A stretch of DNA of 64,000 nucleotides from Nelumbo lutea (lineage: Eukaryota; Streptophyta; Magnoliopsida; Proteales; Nelumbonaceae): the NCBI GenBank assembly GCA_022828595.1, contig JAKGHH010000002.1, positions 111,488,855 to 111,552,854 on the forward strand. The letters are read 5' to 3'. The notes beneath the pieces were generated by a model. That model saw only the letters and a program-made list of their open reading frames with translations. It searched no databases and was not told the DNA's origin. A program made the position numbers and the translations under genes. Within the stretch, counting starts at the first letter, position 1, and every line of letters begins with the position of its first letter. This document shows positions 47,940 to 58,964 of the stretch, piece after piece.

Positions 47940-49253
47940 TAGGTAGTATTGCCTTAAGTTCACGATGTTCCACGCTCGAGGTACCTATTTGCTTTCTAAG
48001 GTTTTGAGCATGTATGCCCCCCCGAGCGCTCTCTTTACTTTATAGGGCCCTTCCTAGTTTGGTCCAAATTTGCCCACGCCGGGTTCGGGCACCATAATCT
48101 TATGAAGGACCAGGTCACCGACTTGGAAGCTTCATTGCTTTACTCTGGCATTGTAGTAGCGAGCTACCTGCTGCTGGTAGGCCGCTGTCCGGATGTGCGC
48201 GAGGTCCCTTACCTCGTCTAGTAGGTCAAGGTTGGTACGTAACTCATCTCCGTCTGTCCGATCGTCGTATGTTTCTAGTCGTAATGTTGGTACTTCGATT
48301 TCCATCGAGATCATTGCTTTAGTGCCGTAGGTGAGGTTGAAGGGGGTTTCTCCCATGGCGGTTTTTTCTGTAGTTCGATGAGCCCATAAGACACTTGGTA
48401 GCTCTTCGGCCCACAATCCCTTAGCTCGATCTAGACGTGCTTTCAGTATGTGCAGGATGACTCTGTTCATTACTTTCGTCTGACCATTTGCCTGCGGGTG
48501 CACAACTGATGTGAAGTTTTGCCAAATCCCCATGTTCTGGCACCACTCTTGGAACTTGATATCCTCGAACTGCTTGCTGTTGTCAGAAATTAGTACCCGA
48601 GGTAACCCGAAATGACATACTATGTTCTTCCAAAAGAAGTTCTGTATGTTTCGGGCCGTAACAGTTGCCAGAGGTTCGGCTTTTATCCACTTCGTGAAGT
48701 AATCTACTGCAACAACTAGGAATTTTCTTCCACCTGTTGCTGGCGGGAATGGCCCCAAGAGGTCGATGCCCCATTGTGCAAAGGGCCACGGGCTGGCGAG
48801 GTATTTGAGGTCGGAAGCAGGATGATGGTGGATATTGGCGTATTTCTGACACTTGTCGCATTTTCTAACGAGCTCGACAGCTTCTGCCTTCATCGTTGGC
48901 CAGTAGTATCATTGTCGAAGTGCTTTTTGGGCGAGTGCTCTGCCCCCCAAGTGTCCACCGCACAGGCCTTCATGAGTGTCGCGGAGTACGAACTCGGCTT
49001 CGGCAGGTCGCAGGCAACGCAAGTAGGGGAGTGTGTAGGACCGTCGGTATAACCGTTCGTCTATTATGATGTATTTGGCTGCCTGGCGCTGCACCCTCTT
49101 GGCCGCATTGCGTTCTACAGGGAGGGTTCCATCTATCAATAAGCTCGCGAGTGGGTCGATCCAGCTCGGCTCTGCTTCGAGGACGGGAGCGATCTCCTCT
49201 GCCCCCCCGAGAATACTAGACCGAGGTAAATCCTCTATGTACATGGTTCTCAT
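47940..49253 (-). pseudogene. Retroelement integrase
   Basis: The minus-strand frame has an N-terminal zinc-binding part (HEGLCGGHLGGRA, then CDKC after a stop), a catalytic core and a C-terminal tail (SFQVGDLVL, GPNWEGPYKV). A TGA at 48909-48911 interrupts RQ-YYWP, where the family usually has Gly. In the core, Asp is kept in WGIDLLGPF and LISDNSKQF, but the motif normally NGQ(T/A)E reads NGQTK, so the catalytic Glu is Lys (codon 48474-48476). Another stop follows ARVKQ at 48131 and the tail is frameshifted. It should be inactive. Confidence 0.9.
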
Positions 49254-49334
49254 GTTGTTGTGACTTGTGCTGGCTAACTGGGACAGAGCGTCGGCCTCAG
49301 TGTTCTCTGACCTCGGGATTTGCTTGATGAAGTG

Positions 49335-49631
49335 TCACTGGAAGTTGAGCAGGACCTCTTTTACTTTCTCCAAATATGCGATCATGGAGAGCTCGCGTGC
49401 TTCATACTCGCCTGTAACTTGGTTGACCATGAGCTGGGAATCGCTGCAGATGACTAAGTGCTTTGCCTTTACCTTTTGCGCTAGGTTCAGCCCAACTATC
49501 AATGCTTTGTACTCTGCCTCGTTGTTGGATGTCGCGAAATCAAAGCGTAGTGCATATTCTAATTTTGTGCCGCTTGGGCCGCATAAGACTATTCCAGCCC
49601 CGCTGCCTTGCTTCTTCGAGGAACCATCCAT
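49335..49631 (-). pseudogene. Second (archaeal-like) RNase H domain of the retroelement
   Basis: The frame MDGSSKKQGSGAGIVL ... SNNEAEYKALIVGLNLA ... VICSDSQLMVNQVTGEY keeps the RNase H acidic residues Asp (MDGS), Glu (NEAEYKAL) and Asp (CSDSQL). A separate RNase H between pol RNase H and integrase marks Tat-lineage gypsy elements. Flanking stops separate it from its neighbours. Confidence 0.88.
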
Positions 49632-49655
49632 GTGAAGGATCCAGGGCTCCTCATC

Positions 49656-50531
49656 CTAGTTCGCGTTTCGCCTGACCAGGAGAGATGCCACACTGGCTGC
49701 TACTTCATGGGGTTCAGACTCTATTGGCTCGGGAGCTCCGGGTTCACCCGAACTGGGGACCTCGGGCTCAACCTGTAGGGCTTCGTGGCTGAAAGTGCAC
49801 TCGGCGATAAAATCTGCCAAAGCTTGGGCCTTAATTGCGGTCTGTGGTTTGTACTGGAGACCGTACTCGCTGAGTTTGATGGCCCACTTCGTTTGCCTAC
49901 CGAAGACCTCGGGCTTCAGCAAGACTTGTCTTAGGGGTTTGTCGGTTAAGACGACGACGGTGTGAGCTTGGAAGTACAGGCGGAGTTTCCGAGCTGATAT
50001 CACCAGTACGTAGGCAATTTTTTCTATCTGTGGGTACCTTGTTTCTGCTCATTGCAGAATTTTACTAACATAATAGACGGGTCGTTGGACCCGATCTACT
50101 TGTTTTACTAATACCAAACTGACCACTTCGTCGCTCGCCGAGAGGTACAGTTCTAAGACCTCGCTCTCCTCGGGTCTGGCTAAGGTTGGTACGGTGGCGA
50201 GGTAAGTTTTTAGCTTGTCGAACGCGAGCTAGCAATCTCAAGTCCATTCGAACCCTTTGCCTTTGATTGCCTTGAATAAAGGCAGGCAGCGGTCTGCCGA
50301 CTTGGACATGAAGCAGCTCAGAGCGGCTATGCGGCCGTTTAGCCTTTGAACTTCTTTTACTTTCTGAGGTGGTCTCATATCAAGGATGGCCTTTATTTTG
50401 TCCGGGTTGGCCTCAATATCGCGCCGATTGATAATGTACCCTAGAAACTTACCCGAGGTGACACCGAAGATACACATGTTTGGGTTTAGTCTCATGTTAT
50501 ATTGACGCAGAATTTGGAAGATAGAATCCAA
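49656..50531 (-). pseudogene. RT connection and first RNase H, broken
   Basis: The upper frame (50238-50531) carries DSIFQILRQYNMRLNP and GKFLGYIINRR, the end of the gypsy reverse transcriptase thumb. The lower frame (49656-50003) carries LYFQAHTVVVLTDKPLRQVL, QTKWAIKLSEYGLQYKP and ALADFIAE of the pol RNase H. The segment between is disrupted by stops and frameshifts. Confidence 0.85.
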
Positions 50532-50546
50532 GTCTTTTATTAATTC

Positions 50547-51431
50547 TCACAAAAACTGTGTTTTGACGACCATATCGTCTACATAACATTCGATTTTCGT
50601 GCCAATTAAAGGCCAAAAAAGTTTATTTACAAGTCTTTGAAAGGTCGCACCAGCATTCTTTAGCCCGAAGGGCATGACCTTGTAACAGTGCAGGCCGAAC
50701 TCGGTAATGAAGCTGGTTTTTTCTTGGTCGGACTGGTTCATCTTGATCTGGTTGTAGCCTGAGTAGGCGTCCAGGAAGCTTAGTAGCTCGTGTTCCGAGG
50801 TCGCGTCCACCAGACGGTCAATTCGGGGTAGGGGGAACCAGTCTTTTGGACAAGCTCGGCTCAGGTCGGTGTAGTCGACGCACATGCGCCACTTGTCGTT
50901 GGCTTTTTTCACCAGCACTGGGTTGGCTACCCAACTCGGGTAATGAACTTCCCTTATGAAGTCCGTTGCGAGGAGCTTTTCGACTTCTTCGTCGACCGTC
51001 CTCCAGCGCTCCGGGGCTAAGTTGCGTTTCTTCTGTCTAATGGGTCTGACTACAGGGTCAGTGTTAAGCTTGTGAGTTATAAGGCCAGGGTCAATACCGG
51101 GCATATCTGCCGCGGACCATGCAAAAATATCTAAATTTTGGAGTAAGAAACTCACTAGTTCAGTTTGCAAAGGCTCGTTGACGGAGGCACCGATCAGTAG
51201 TGTTCGCACCGGATCTATAGCCGAGGCCGGGACTGCGACTGTTTCCTCAATGGGCGAAGCTTGTTCCTCGCTCTGCTCCGCAGGTCGCTCTAGTTCGAGA
51301 TTGTCTACTGCCTTGGTTTTTCCCTTTAGGGCGGCAACATAGCATTTGCGGGACTCAAGTTGGTCGCCCCGCACTACCCCCACACCAAAGTCCATGGGGA
51401 ACTTCATTGCCAGATAATAGGTGGAGACCAC
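50547..51431 (-). pseudogene. Reverse transcriptase of the retroelement
   Basis: Visible motifs are RPIRQKKRNLAPERW, KWRMCVDYTDLSRACPKD, SFLDAYSGYNQIKM, KVMPFGLKNAGATFQRL and the catalytic YVDDM, all typical of plant Ty3/gypsy. The frame is open for 294 codons but is cut at both sides by TGA: after KTQFL at 50547 and before PITHILRAVVSTYY near 51450, where the family has Arg, so both look like CGA-to-TGA changes. Confidence 0.92.
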
Positions 51432-51450
51432 CGCACGCAGAATATGCGTA

Positions 51451-52271
51451 ATTGGTCACCCTATTATGGCGTTGTATGGGAAGGGGGTCGCGACCACCAG
51501 GAAATCGTGGTTGATTCTTACCGCGCACGGCCATGTGCCGACTTCCACAGGTACTGTTATTTTTCCCAAGGGCCTGACTTCCTCTTCGCTGAAGCCTACC
51601 AGAGGAGTGTGAGCGGGTTTCAAATCGCTTTTCTACAACTGCAATTGGTCGAATGCCGATTTTAATAGGATGTCCGCCGAACTGCCTGAGTCTACCAGTA
51701 TGCGCCGGACTTCGAAGTCGCTAATCCTTAGCTTTATGACGAGCGCGTCGTCGTGGGGGTAGTGAACACCTTGCACGTCGTCTTTTGTAAAAAAGATCGG
51801 TTCTTCCTTCTTAGGCCTCTTGGGAGGGTTCTGCTCCTCTCGAGCTGCTTCGCGAACTAACGTCCTTGCTGCCGCCGAAGTGCATCCTGCCACCACCGAA
51901 CCGCCCACTATCACGTGGATGGTTCCCCGGACTGGCCTTTCTTCTGGGGGAGGTCGCTGCAAGGCTTCGGCCGTTCTGTTGCTCAGCTCGGGGACATCCT
52001 TCCCGTGTTCCCCTTGCCGACTTGCTTTATTACTATTGTCATAATGTACAAAATTTCTTAAGTACCCGTGACAGATGAGTCCTTCTATCTCGTCGTGGAG
52101 ATTATTACATTGCTCGGTGCTATGACCGTGATCTTTATGAAAACTACAATATAAATTTTTGTTCCTCTCGTTGGGGTTGCTCTTCAAGCGAGGTGGCCAC
52201 TTTACAAAAGGGGCATCCTTGATTGTCATCAAGATCTCGGTCCGCCTTGTGTTTAATGGCGTGTAATCCAT
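51451..52271 (-). pseudogene. Zinc knuckle and aspartic protease of the retroelement
   Basis: The frame carries YCSFHKDHGHSTEQC, a CX2HX4HX4C-like knuckle of gag, then a linker and ILVDSGSSADILL, the protease active-site DSG. Beyond 51633 the frame continues in another phase toward YNAIIG before the reverse transcriptase. It is offset by a frameshift from the gag core upstream. Confidence 0.85.
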
Positions 52272-52374
52272 CCGAACTACTAAGGGAGCTCGAGATGGCT
52301 GGCTTGGCTTCGCCTCTCGGTTATGGCCTCTTCTGTCGCCGGGGTTGGAGGGCTCGCCTTCTCTTTTTCTTATT

Positions 52375-53763
52375 TCAACACCGCCCTTCGTTTCTCTGGT
52401 TGATCTCTTCCTCTGTTCTCATAAACTTGTCTGCGAGCTTGAGGAAGTCGGCCACGGTTGCTGGCTGGCTGGCCACCATGTGCCATTTGAACTCTTTGTG
52501 CGTCACCCCTCTTTTGGCCGCGGTGAGCTGTACAGCGGGGTCTAACCGAGGGATCTGCAAACATGCTTCATTGAACCGTTTGATGTAGCTCCGGATGGGT
52601 TCTCCCTCTCTTTGGATTACCCTGAAGATGCTTTCCTTGGTTCGGGGACACCTTTTGCTGGTAACAAAGTGCGCAGTGAAGATCTGCACGAACTGGGGCC
52701 AGCTTCTTATTGACCCGAAAGCTAGGTTCCGGTACCAGGTGCGGACCACCCCTCTGAAGGTGGTGGTGAAGGCCACGCACATGCATGACTTGCTTGCCCT
52801 AGCGAGGTGCATTTGCGACTGAAACGCGTCGACGTGGTCGTTGGGGTCAAAGGACCCATCATACTTGTCCAGAGAAGGGAGTTTGAAATCTCTAGGCAAG
52901 GGGGCTGCCAAAAGTTCTACTGAAAGGGGGGAAGGAACTGAGAGAATGGGAACGATTTTTACCTTGCCCGAGCTCGTTTCTTCCTTGCCTCTGAGCTCGG
53001 GTAGCACGCGGGTAGCAGTTCGGCGATTTTGTCAGCGCCTTCTTTGAGTGGGCTTGGTGCTGGCGCTGCTTGCCTCCGTGTTGCCGAGCTCGATGGGCCC
53101 GAAATGCTGACCTACTGCTAAGGCACTGAAGCGGTTCTCCGTGAGTGGGAACTCAGGCTTGGAGCGTCGAGGTGACTTTGTTGGTGAGGTTCTTGACCCA
53201 CCCGCGGGCTACGAGGCGAGGGTGATCTTTCTTTGCTTTCGGCTCGAGGATGAGGCCTGACTGTTAGGGGGGTTCTGCGGTCGGGAAGCCTCTCCTTGGT
53301 GAGGTTGTCCACCTTGGGGGGAGGCCTTGACCGGCTTTGAAACAAGGTGCCGGGGGGGGGGGGGGAGGAGTGGCTGGTTCAAGGGTAGCTAAGGGAATTG
53401 TTGTTGATAATGGTGTTGGGAGAGGTGGTGCAACACCTGGTGTTGCTGGAGTTGGTGTTGCTGGAATTGCTGCATTTGGGCTTGCATTGCCCGCATGCAT
53501 TGCATCAGATCATCTATCTGGTTTTAGCGGGCTGCTAGTGGGACAACAGTTGGTTCGGCGAAGTTCGTTTCGATGGGGAGTGGAAGAGGGATGTTCAGCA
53601 AGGGAGTGTTCAGAGGTGCCACCGCATGTGGCACATTCAAACTTGGAATCCCATCCACTGAAAGGGGGATGGTGAACTGCCCAATGCACACCGCCGGAAC
53701 ATGAAGTTGTTCTCCGGTAGTGGCTATTCCGGTTCCACGTCCGGCACTGCTGGAGGAGGCCAT
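52375..53763 (-). pseudogene. gag of the retroelement, interrupted
   Basis: The reading begins at ATG 53763 (MASSSSAGRGTG), about 95 bases inside the 5' LTR, and passes a stop at 53524, a Gln-rich segment (QMQQFQQHQLQQHQ), a homopolymer G/C run near 53350 with frame change, and a basic Ser/Pro linker. The gag core follows at 53007-52375: LPSLDKYDGSFDPNDHV, FRGVVRTWYRNL and GEPIRSYIKRFNEACLQI match the plant retrotransposon gag domain. At least three lesions make it non-functional. Confidence 0.85.
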
Positions 53764-53837
53764 TTCGGTGTTGGAGTGGGTGTTGGAGTTTTTGAAAGGG
53801 TAGGTAAAAGAGATTTAGAGGGAGGCTTTTAGAAGCG

Positions 53838-53855
53838 TTCCCACAGACGGCGCCA
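53838..53855 (-). other. Primer-binding site
   Basis: Two bases inside the 5' LTR the minus strand reads TGGCGCCGTCTGTGGGAA. TGG at the start pairs with a tRNA CCA end and TGGCGCCG is the usual opening of gypsy primer sites thought to use tRNA-Asp or tRNA-Arg. The exact tRNA is not decided here. Confidence 0.8.
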
Positions 53856-53857
53856 AT

Positions 53858-54862
53858 TGATGGAGCGCAATCCGGCCGGTCTTAACTGTCAACGAACTCG
53901 CCTCTGAGCTGGAGCGTCGAGGAGACTGAAACGGGAAAGATGAGAGAATTTCGGGGGGAACCCAGTGGGATAACTCTGAAGCTCAAGTCAGTAATCTCTC
54001 AAAGGCAAAGTGTAGACCAGATAGCGCAAAGTTCACATACCTTGTTTGTTGGGGGCAGGGGGCTTTTATAATCACTTCGCGCACTCGCTCTTAGGCCCTT
54101 GTCAGGTTGGGTATGATTACCCTTGAGTCTGTCAATTCGGTCGTCATCCTTTCTGCTGGGACAGAACCGTCACTGCCTAACCGTCTCTCTAACTGGAGAT
54201 GGCGGTGTCAGGAGGCGGTGGCAGGTGGCCGTTTAGAGTGCGGTCGTCAAGCGTCAGATCCCAAGTCAGTTAGGTGCAGCGCCCTTGGGTACGAACTTCC
54301 TCAGTGTCAGGCATAGTACGGTTTGTTTGGTTTTGGTGCCCTAAAGGTGATGTGGTGGAGTGGTGAGCGAGGCGAAGTCTTGAGTTCGAAGGTATGTATA
54401 GGGCAGGTCAGTTCGGTGAGGGCTATCCCGAGCTGTTACAAGGCAGGCCAGTTCGGCGAGGTGTATCCCGAACTGTTACAAGGCAGGCCAGTTCGGTGAG
54501 GTGTATCCCGAACTGTTACAAGGCAGGCCAGTTCGGCGAGGTGTATCCCGAACTGTTACAAGGCAGGCTAGTTCGGTGAGGTGTATCCCGAACTGTTACA
54601 AGGCAGGCCAGTTCGGCGAGGTGTATCCCGAATTGTTACAAGGTCGGCCAGTTCGACGAGGTATGTCCCGAACTGTTGCAAGGCAGGCCAGTTCGTATTA
54701 CTTTCTGGTTTGGGACCAAGGGTGAGTTCGGGCCCCTAGTAGGGAGTTTGGACCGTTGGTTTCTCCCCTTGGTGCTCGCGCCTTAGGCTTGCTTTTGTGT
54801 CGAGCTGTTGCTTTTGCCACGTGTCGCATAACTATGAGGTCGGGCCAAATCTTCCTTCATCA
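53858..54862 (-). repeat. 5' LTR (1005 bp)
   Basis: The plus-strand ends are TGATGGAGCG and CTTCATCA. On the minus strand a TATA-like ATTATAAAAG lies at 54063-54072, a plausible retroelement promoter, with the 40-bp repeats upstream of it in U3. It matches the other LTR apart from scattered substitutions and two additional repeat units. Confidence 0.93.
54402..54700. repeat. 40-bp tandem repeat in the 5' LTR (7 units)
   Basis: Seven full units of the CAGGCCAGTTCGGCGAGG type plus a partial one. Several units alternate between TTCGGCGAGG and TTCGGTGAGG, pointing to duplication of a two-unit block. The first and last units are diverged in the same way as in the other LTR, so copy number changed in the interior. 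Confidence 0.9.
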
Positions 54863-55172
54863 ATTCTAATCACACCAATTTAACAATTCTCTTAATCTCT
54901 TATCTAGTTATCATACTCTCTCAAGTTTCAATCTCCCATACATTCTCTGATTCTCCAATTCTCAACTTTATTAAAATTTCAACAAGAAGAAGGCTTGCTC
55001 AATAGCTTAAGTATCTCAAGTTAGCAATTAGGGAGGCTTGAACTCTTAGAGTTGAAAAGCTTCAACCGTTGAAATCAAGTTGGGATTTCAGCAATCCAGG
55101 TAAGTGTAATTAAAATAATTTTTTTTAGAATTAAAAAAAATTGCTAACTCCTTCTGAAACCAATTCCCCAAC

Positions 55173-57146
55173 ATGTTCAATGTCGATGATATTCAGTCGC
55201 AGGATGGTAGTGTTAGCATACATATGGATGCTATTGATATTGACAGAACTTCCACCCCTAGTACTAATCCTAAGGGAAAGATAAAGAATGTCACTAAGTT
55301 GATTAGCCTGGTTTGGAAAATATTTAAATTAGATGAGGTTCAAGGGAAGGGAAAAATAGATGTTTGCCAAAAATGTAAGAGAGACTTTAGCTATTTAGCA
55401 AGGGTGGTACTGGCCATTGAGCAAACATTTGCTCACCCATGAGAAAGAAGAAGAAAAAGAAGAAGAAAGGAGAGAAACAACACAAACACAAATTGTACGG
55501 GGGTTTTGGTACTTTTAAATATTCTCAAGAAAAAGTGAGGCAAGAATTAGCAAAATGCATTGTACATGCTGAATAACAATTTTTGTTAGCTGAAGATACT
55601 AAACTTGAAAAATGGTTACGTAATTCTATAAATCGACAATTTAAAAAAGTTTTTCGGAATACTATTATACTTAAATTTTTTTATTCATATTAACAAAATT
55701 TAATTTATATATTATCAAATATTAATTCTAAAGTTGCAATTACTTCTGATATTTGGACTTCTAAGTTTAACATAAGTTATATTTGTGTTATTGATCATTT
55801 TATTGATAAAAATTGGCTTTTAAATAAAATAATTTTAAGTTTTACTAGGCTAGGCTTGAATGGCCACATATTGGCCCATCTATTGCTGCAAGTATTTTAA
55901 ATACTTTACATGCTTATGGAATTGGCAATAAATTATTTTCTATTAGTTTTGATAATTCTAATAATAATGATTCAACAATAAATATTTTAAAATCTTAATT
56001 AAAACCATGTTTAAATGATAAATTGTTTCATATGCACGTCACATCTTAAATTTATGTATTCAAGATGCTTTAAATATTATTTCTACTCATATTTATAAAA
56101 TTAGAAATTGTACTATATATATTAAAAGTTTTAGAGCAAGAAAACAAGAATTTAAATATTTATGTCAAGATTATGGTTTAAAATATAAATATTTTATATT
56201 AGATGTTAAGCATAGATGGAATTCTACTTATGCTATGTTATAAAGTTATATTTCTCACAAACAAATTCTTAGTGATTTTATAATGCAAAAGTGGCTACTG
56301 ATATTATATTTAAGGAAGATTAGGAAATGTCAATTCGTATAAGAGATTTTCTAAAACTTTTTTATGATACAACTAATGAATTATCAGATATATATATATA
56401 TTATCCAAATAGTTGTAATTTAGCTTATCAATTAATGATGATTAGTGATTGTTTTGCAAAATATAGAAATAATCCATAATGTAAAAATATTATTGAAATA
56501 ATAGAAAATAAATTTAAAAAAAATATATTGGGAGAACATTTCTCCTCTTTATTGCTTACCTACAATATTAAATCATAGGATTAGGAAAGATGGTTTAGAT
56601 ATTTTACTGGAAACATATTGTGAAAATATGAATATTGAAATTGGAAATAAAAAAGAAGAAATTAATAGTTTATTATTTGAAATGTATAGTTTATATGAAT
56701 TTGAAGTAACATGGAATAATAAAAATTTTACATCTTGTACAATTGCATCTTCCACTTTTGAACTTGAGTCCAGTAGTGAAAGAGAAAACCTTTTTTATTT
56801 AATAAGTAAGAGGCAAAAATCCACTTCTTCGACAACAAGTTCATTTACCAAACTTAATCTTTATTTACAAGTAAATTTTTCTACTTTAGGTGATTCTTCC
56901 TTCACCTCGGAGGGAACAAATAATTTTGATATTTTAGCCTCATGGAGTGAACACGCCAAAAATTATCCAGTTTTCGCCGCCATGGTATGTGATTTACTAA
57001 GCCCTCTAGTGTCTAAAATTCCATCGGAGTCTTGTTTTAATGCAGATACTAGGATGTTAGATGACAAGAGAATCTATATGAATGATGAAAGTCTAGAAAT
57101 GTGCATCTACTTTAAAGATTGGTTGGATGCTGAAGATAGATTATAA
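55173..57146 (+). pseudogene. hAT-family transposase, broken
   Basis: The N-terminal frame (55173-55442) has a BED-finger-like VWKIFKLDEV and CQKC without its His/Cys partner. After a stop the reading gives KVAITSDIWTSKFNISY, then RARKQEFKYLCQDYG and LDVKHRWNSTYAML, all characteristic of plant hAT transposases, but with many stops and frameshifts. The last part (56628-57146) is open for 172 codons and holds the hAT C-terminal dimerisation region (FDILASWSEHAKNYPVF, SPLVSKIPSESCFN, RMLDDKR, FKDWL). It belongs to the element 43639-58506 and cannot make an active enzyme. Confidence 0.88.
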
Positions 57147-58506
57147 GACAAAGGAGGGCATGACACTACACCTAATGTTTCACCTGAAACAGATGATCAG
57201 AGTCAAGAATAATGGGAGAAAATGGTGAATTCAATATTTTTTGTATACTCAATAAGCCAATAGTTTTATAGCATTTTTTCAAATTATTATAAATTTTGTT
57301 TTAATTTTATTTAATTTGTTTGATATTTTTTAGTAATGTAATTTTTTATTTTCAATTTGTAACTATATTATATTTTTTATATTTTATTAATTTATTCCAT
57401 TTTCCAAATTTCATATTTCATTCATCCAACCATTGTATGTTTTGTGTAGGTACATAGTACTCACTCAGAGCCTTAGAGAACATCAAACATCAAGATTAAC
57501 ACCGCAAAGTTGCGTACGGACAACCCACAGTTAATCCCCATGCTGCGATGAACCTGCAACACACCATCAACCCTACGATGAACTCACAATGCCTATCGCA
57601 AAACTACGATAAACCTGTAGTTCACCGAACCTACTTGTGACCCAAACTGAGAGAAGCCCGGGCTGAGCCCATGGCGAGACACCAAGTAGAGTTAATAAGA
57701 CGCTGCCTGCCAAGCGGTGGCATCATTAAACGCCATGTCAATTAAAATAAAGTGCATGAGAGGTAATAGCACACGTGAGTAATGAGAGATCTTGAGGACA
57801 AGGAAAGCCGATCTTCAAGAAAATCCTCATGAGACATGTGGCAAAACCCTAGTAGCACACTTAATAATTGACAGCGAATCCAATATTCCCTTTCCCGATA
57901 CGTTACAAATACCTTATCTCCTGCCTTTTAGGATCTTGGGATTTTCCACATAAATAAAGGTCCTCCTCGTATTGAAATTCATTCAATTCTTAGCATTTAG
58001 CACACACTCAAGCACACTCTCTCGGCTCCCTCGCCTCAGTATCCTTAACCCCAGAAGCCTATTTCCCTACTCACCGGCCATTCTCTATCTTTCAAAGAGA
58101 CCACTCCCTAACCAAGCCTTGCCCCTCCTACACTTTGTACCATTCAAATTCAAATGAAATAAAATTCATATTTTTCTTTCAATTTGTTATTCAATTTAAG
58201 TCTTTATCTTTTTGACTTCTTATTTGGTTAAGTATTTTTTCTATTTCTTTATTATATTTCTTAACTTTTCAAATAGTTCTCAAAGAAAAGTCAAATATTT
58301 TAGTTTTACTTAAAAAAAATAAAAAATAATGTCAAAAAAATAAAAAATAATAATTTAACCTGGTTCAATCCACATCCAAGGCCTGGCCTGTGGCCCAACC
58401 CGACATGGCCTACAGCCCACTTGGCCTAGGCCCGCGGCACGGCCCAAGATGACCCATGGCCATAGGCGGGCCATGCCATACCGTCCCAGGCCGTTTTACA
58501 CCCCTA
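57147..58506. other. 3' part of the hAT element, possibly with a further insertion
   Basis: The block at about 57435-58160 is less AT-rich than its surroundings and contains a TATA-like ATAAATAAAGG near 57950 followed by CT-rich sequence, resembling a solo LTR or other promoter-bearing insert. I could not fix ends or a target duplication. The last 130 bases are GGCCY-rich hAT subterminal sequence. Confidence 0.4.
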
Positions 58507-58514
58507 ATAAGGAA

Positions 58515-58964
58515 TTTGCATGTCAGCATGGATTAGTTGCACTTAACCAACCAAGTGCATGCCCCACAACCACTCCAATGGAATAGCCTTTAATACATCC
58601 ATCAATCAATTGCAGATAATTCAAATTCTGTTGTAAGATGTAATGCAGTAAGACTCACTTTGGCACAAGTATTAAGCCAAACACAATCATGAATACTTGT
58701 ATCGTACCTAAAAATGGTTATGTAGTTCTTTTGGCACTAAGTGGGGACCAGTGGGAGATTGGAGTAATTGTGGAACATGTACACCTGCGGTCGTCGGCTG
58801 TCGTGGAGCATTATTATTGTATAAGCAGTCACTAACACAGCCATAAAGTGTAGCTAGTGCAGCTAATCCAAACGATACAACACTGGGGTTAGTGAGAAAT
58901 CTTTAGCTGTCCAAGATTGACAGTCTGTTTCTATAGTTTTTCCCTTTCTATAGGCTCTCTCTTA
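58515..58964. other. Intergenic, no recognised feature
   Basis: No gene, repeat or inverted-repeat end was recognised in this stretch between the hAT element and the next MITE. Confidence 0.45.

Larger units (their letters stand above)
44105..54862 (-). mobile_element. Ty3/gypsy LTR retrotransposon, Tat-like, decayed
   Basis: Two LTRs (44105-45029 and 53858-54862) enclose gag, protease, reverse transcriptase, RNase H, a second RNase H and integrase in gypsy order on the minus strand. TSD ATTCT lies at 44100-44104 and 54863-54867. The extra RNase H before the integrase, and the additional opposite-strand ORF between integrase and 3' LTR, are features of the plant Tat (Ogre/Retand-like) lineage. 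Every coding block is interrupted. Hand comparison of the first about 480 LTR bases gives roughly 30 differences, about 6 percent, mostly transitions, so the copy is not recent. Confidence 0.93.
43639..58506 (+). mobile_element. hAT transposon remnant, split by a retrotransposon
   Basis: The left end TAGAGGTGTAAATTGGGCCG and the inverse of the right end (TAGGGGTGTAAAACGGCC) are terminal inverted repeats. The flanks ATAAGGAG (43631-43638) and ATAAGGAA (58507-58514) agree at seven of eight bases, as for a hAT 8-bp duplication. Subterminal GGCCYG motifs crowd both ends. Removing the inserted retroelement leaves about 4.1 kb, a normal size for an autonomous hAT, and the interior does encode a broken hAT transposase (55173-57146) on the plus strand. 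The retroelement landed in the 5' non-coding part. Confidence 0.88.

Noticed and set aside
53337..53675. Plus-strand Gly-rich frame in the gag region
   Set aside because: It is the antisense of the Gln/Pro-rich gag segment and the G homopolymer.
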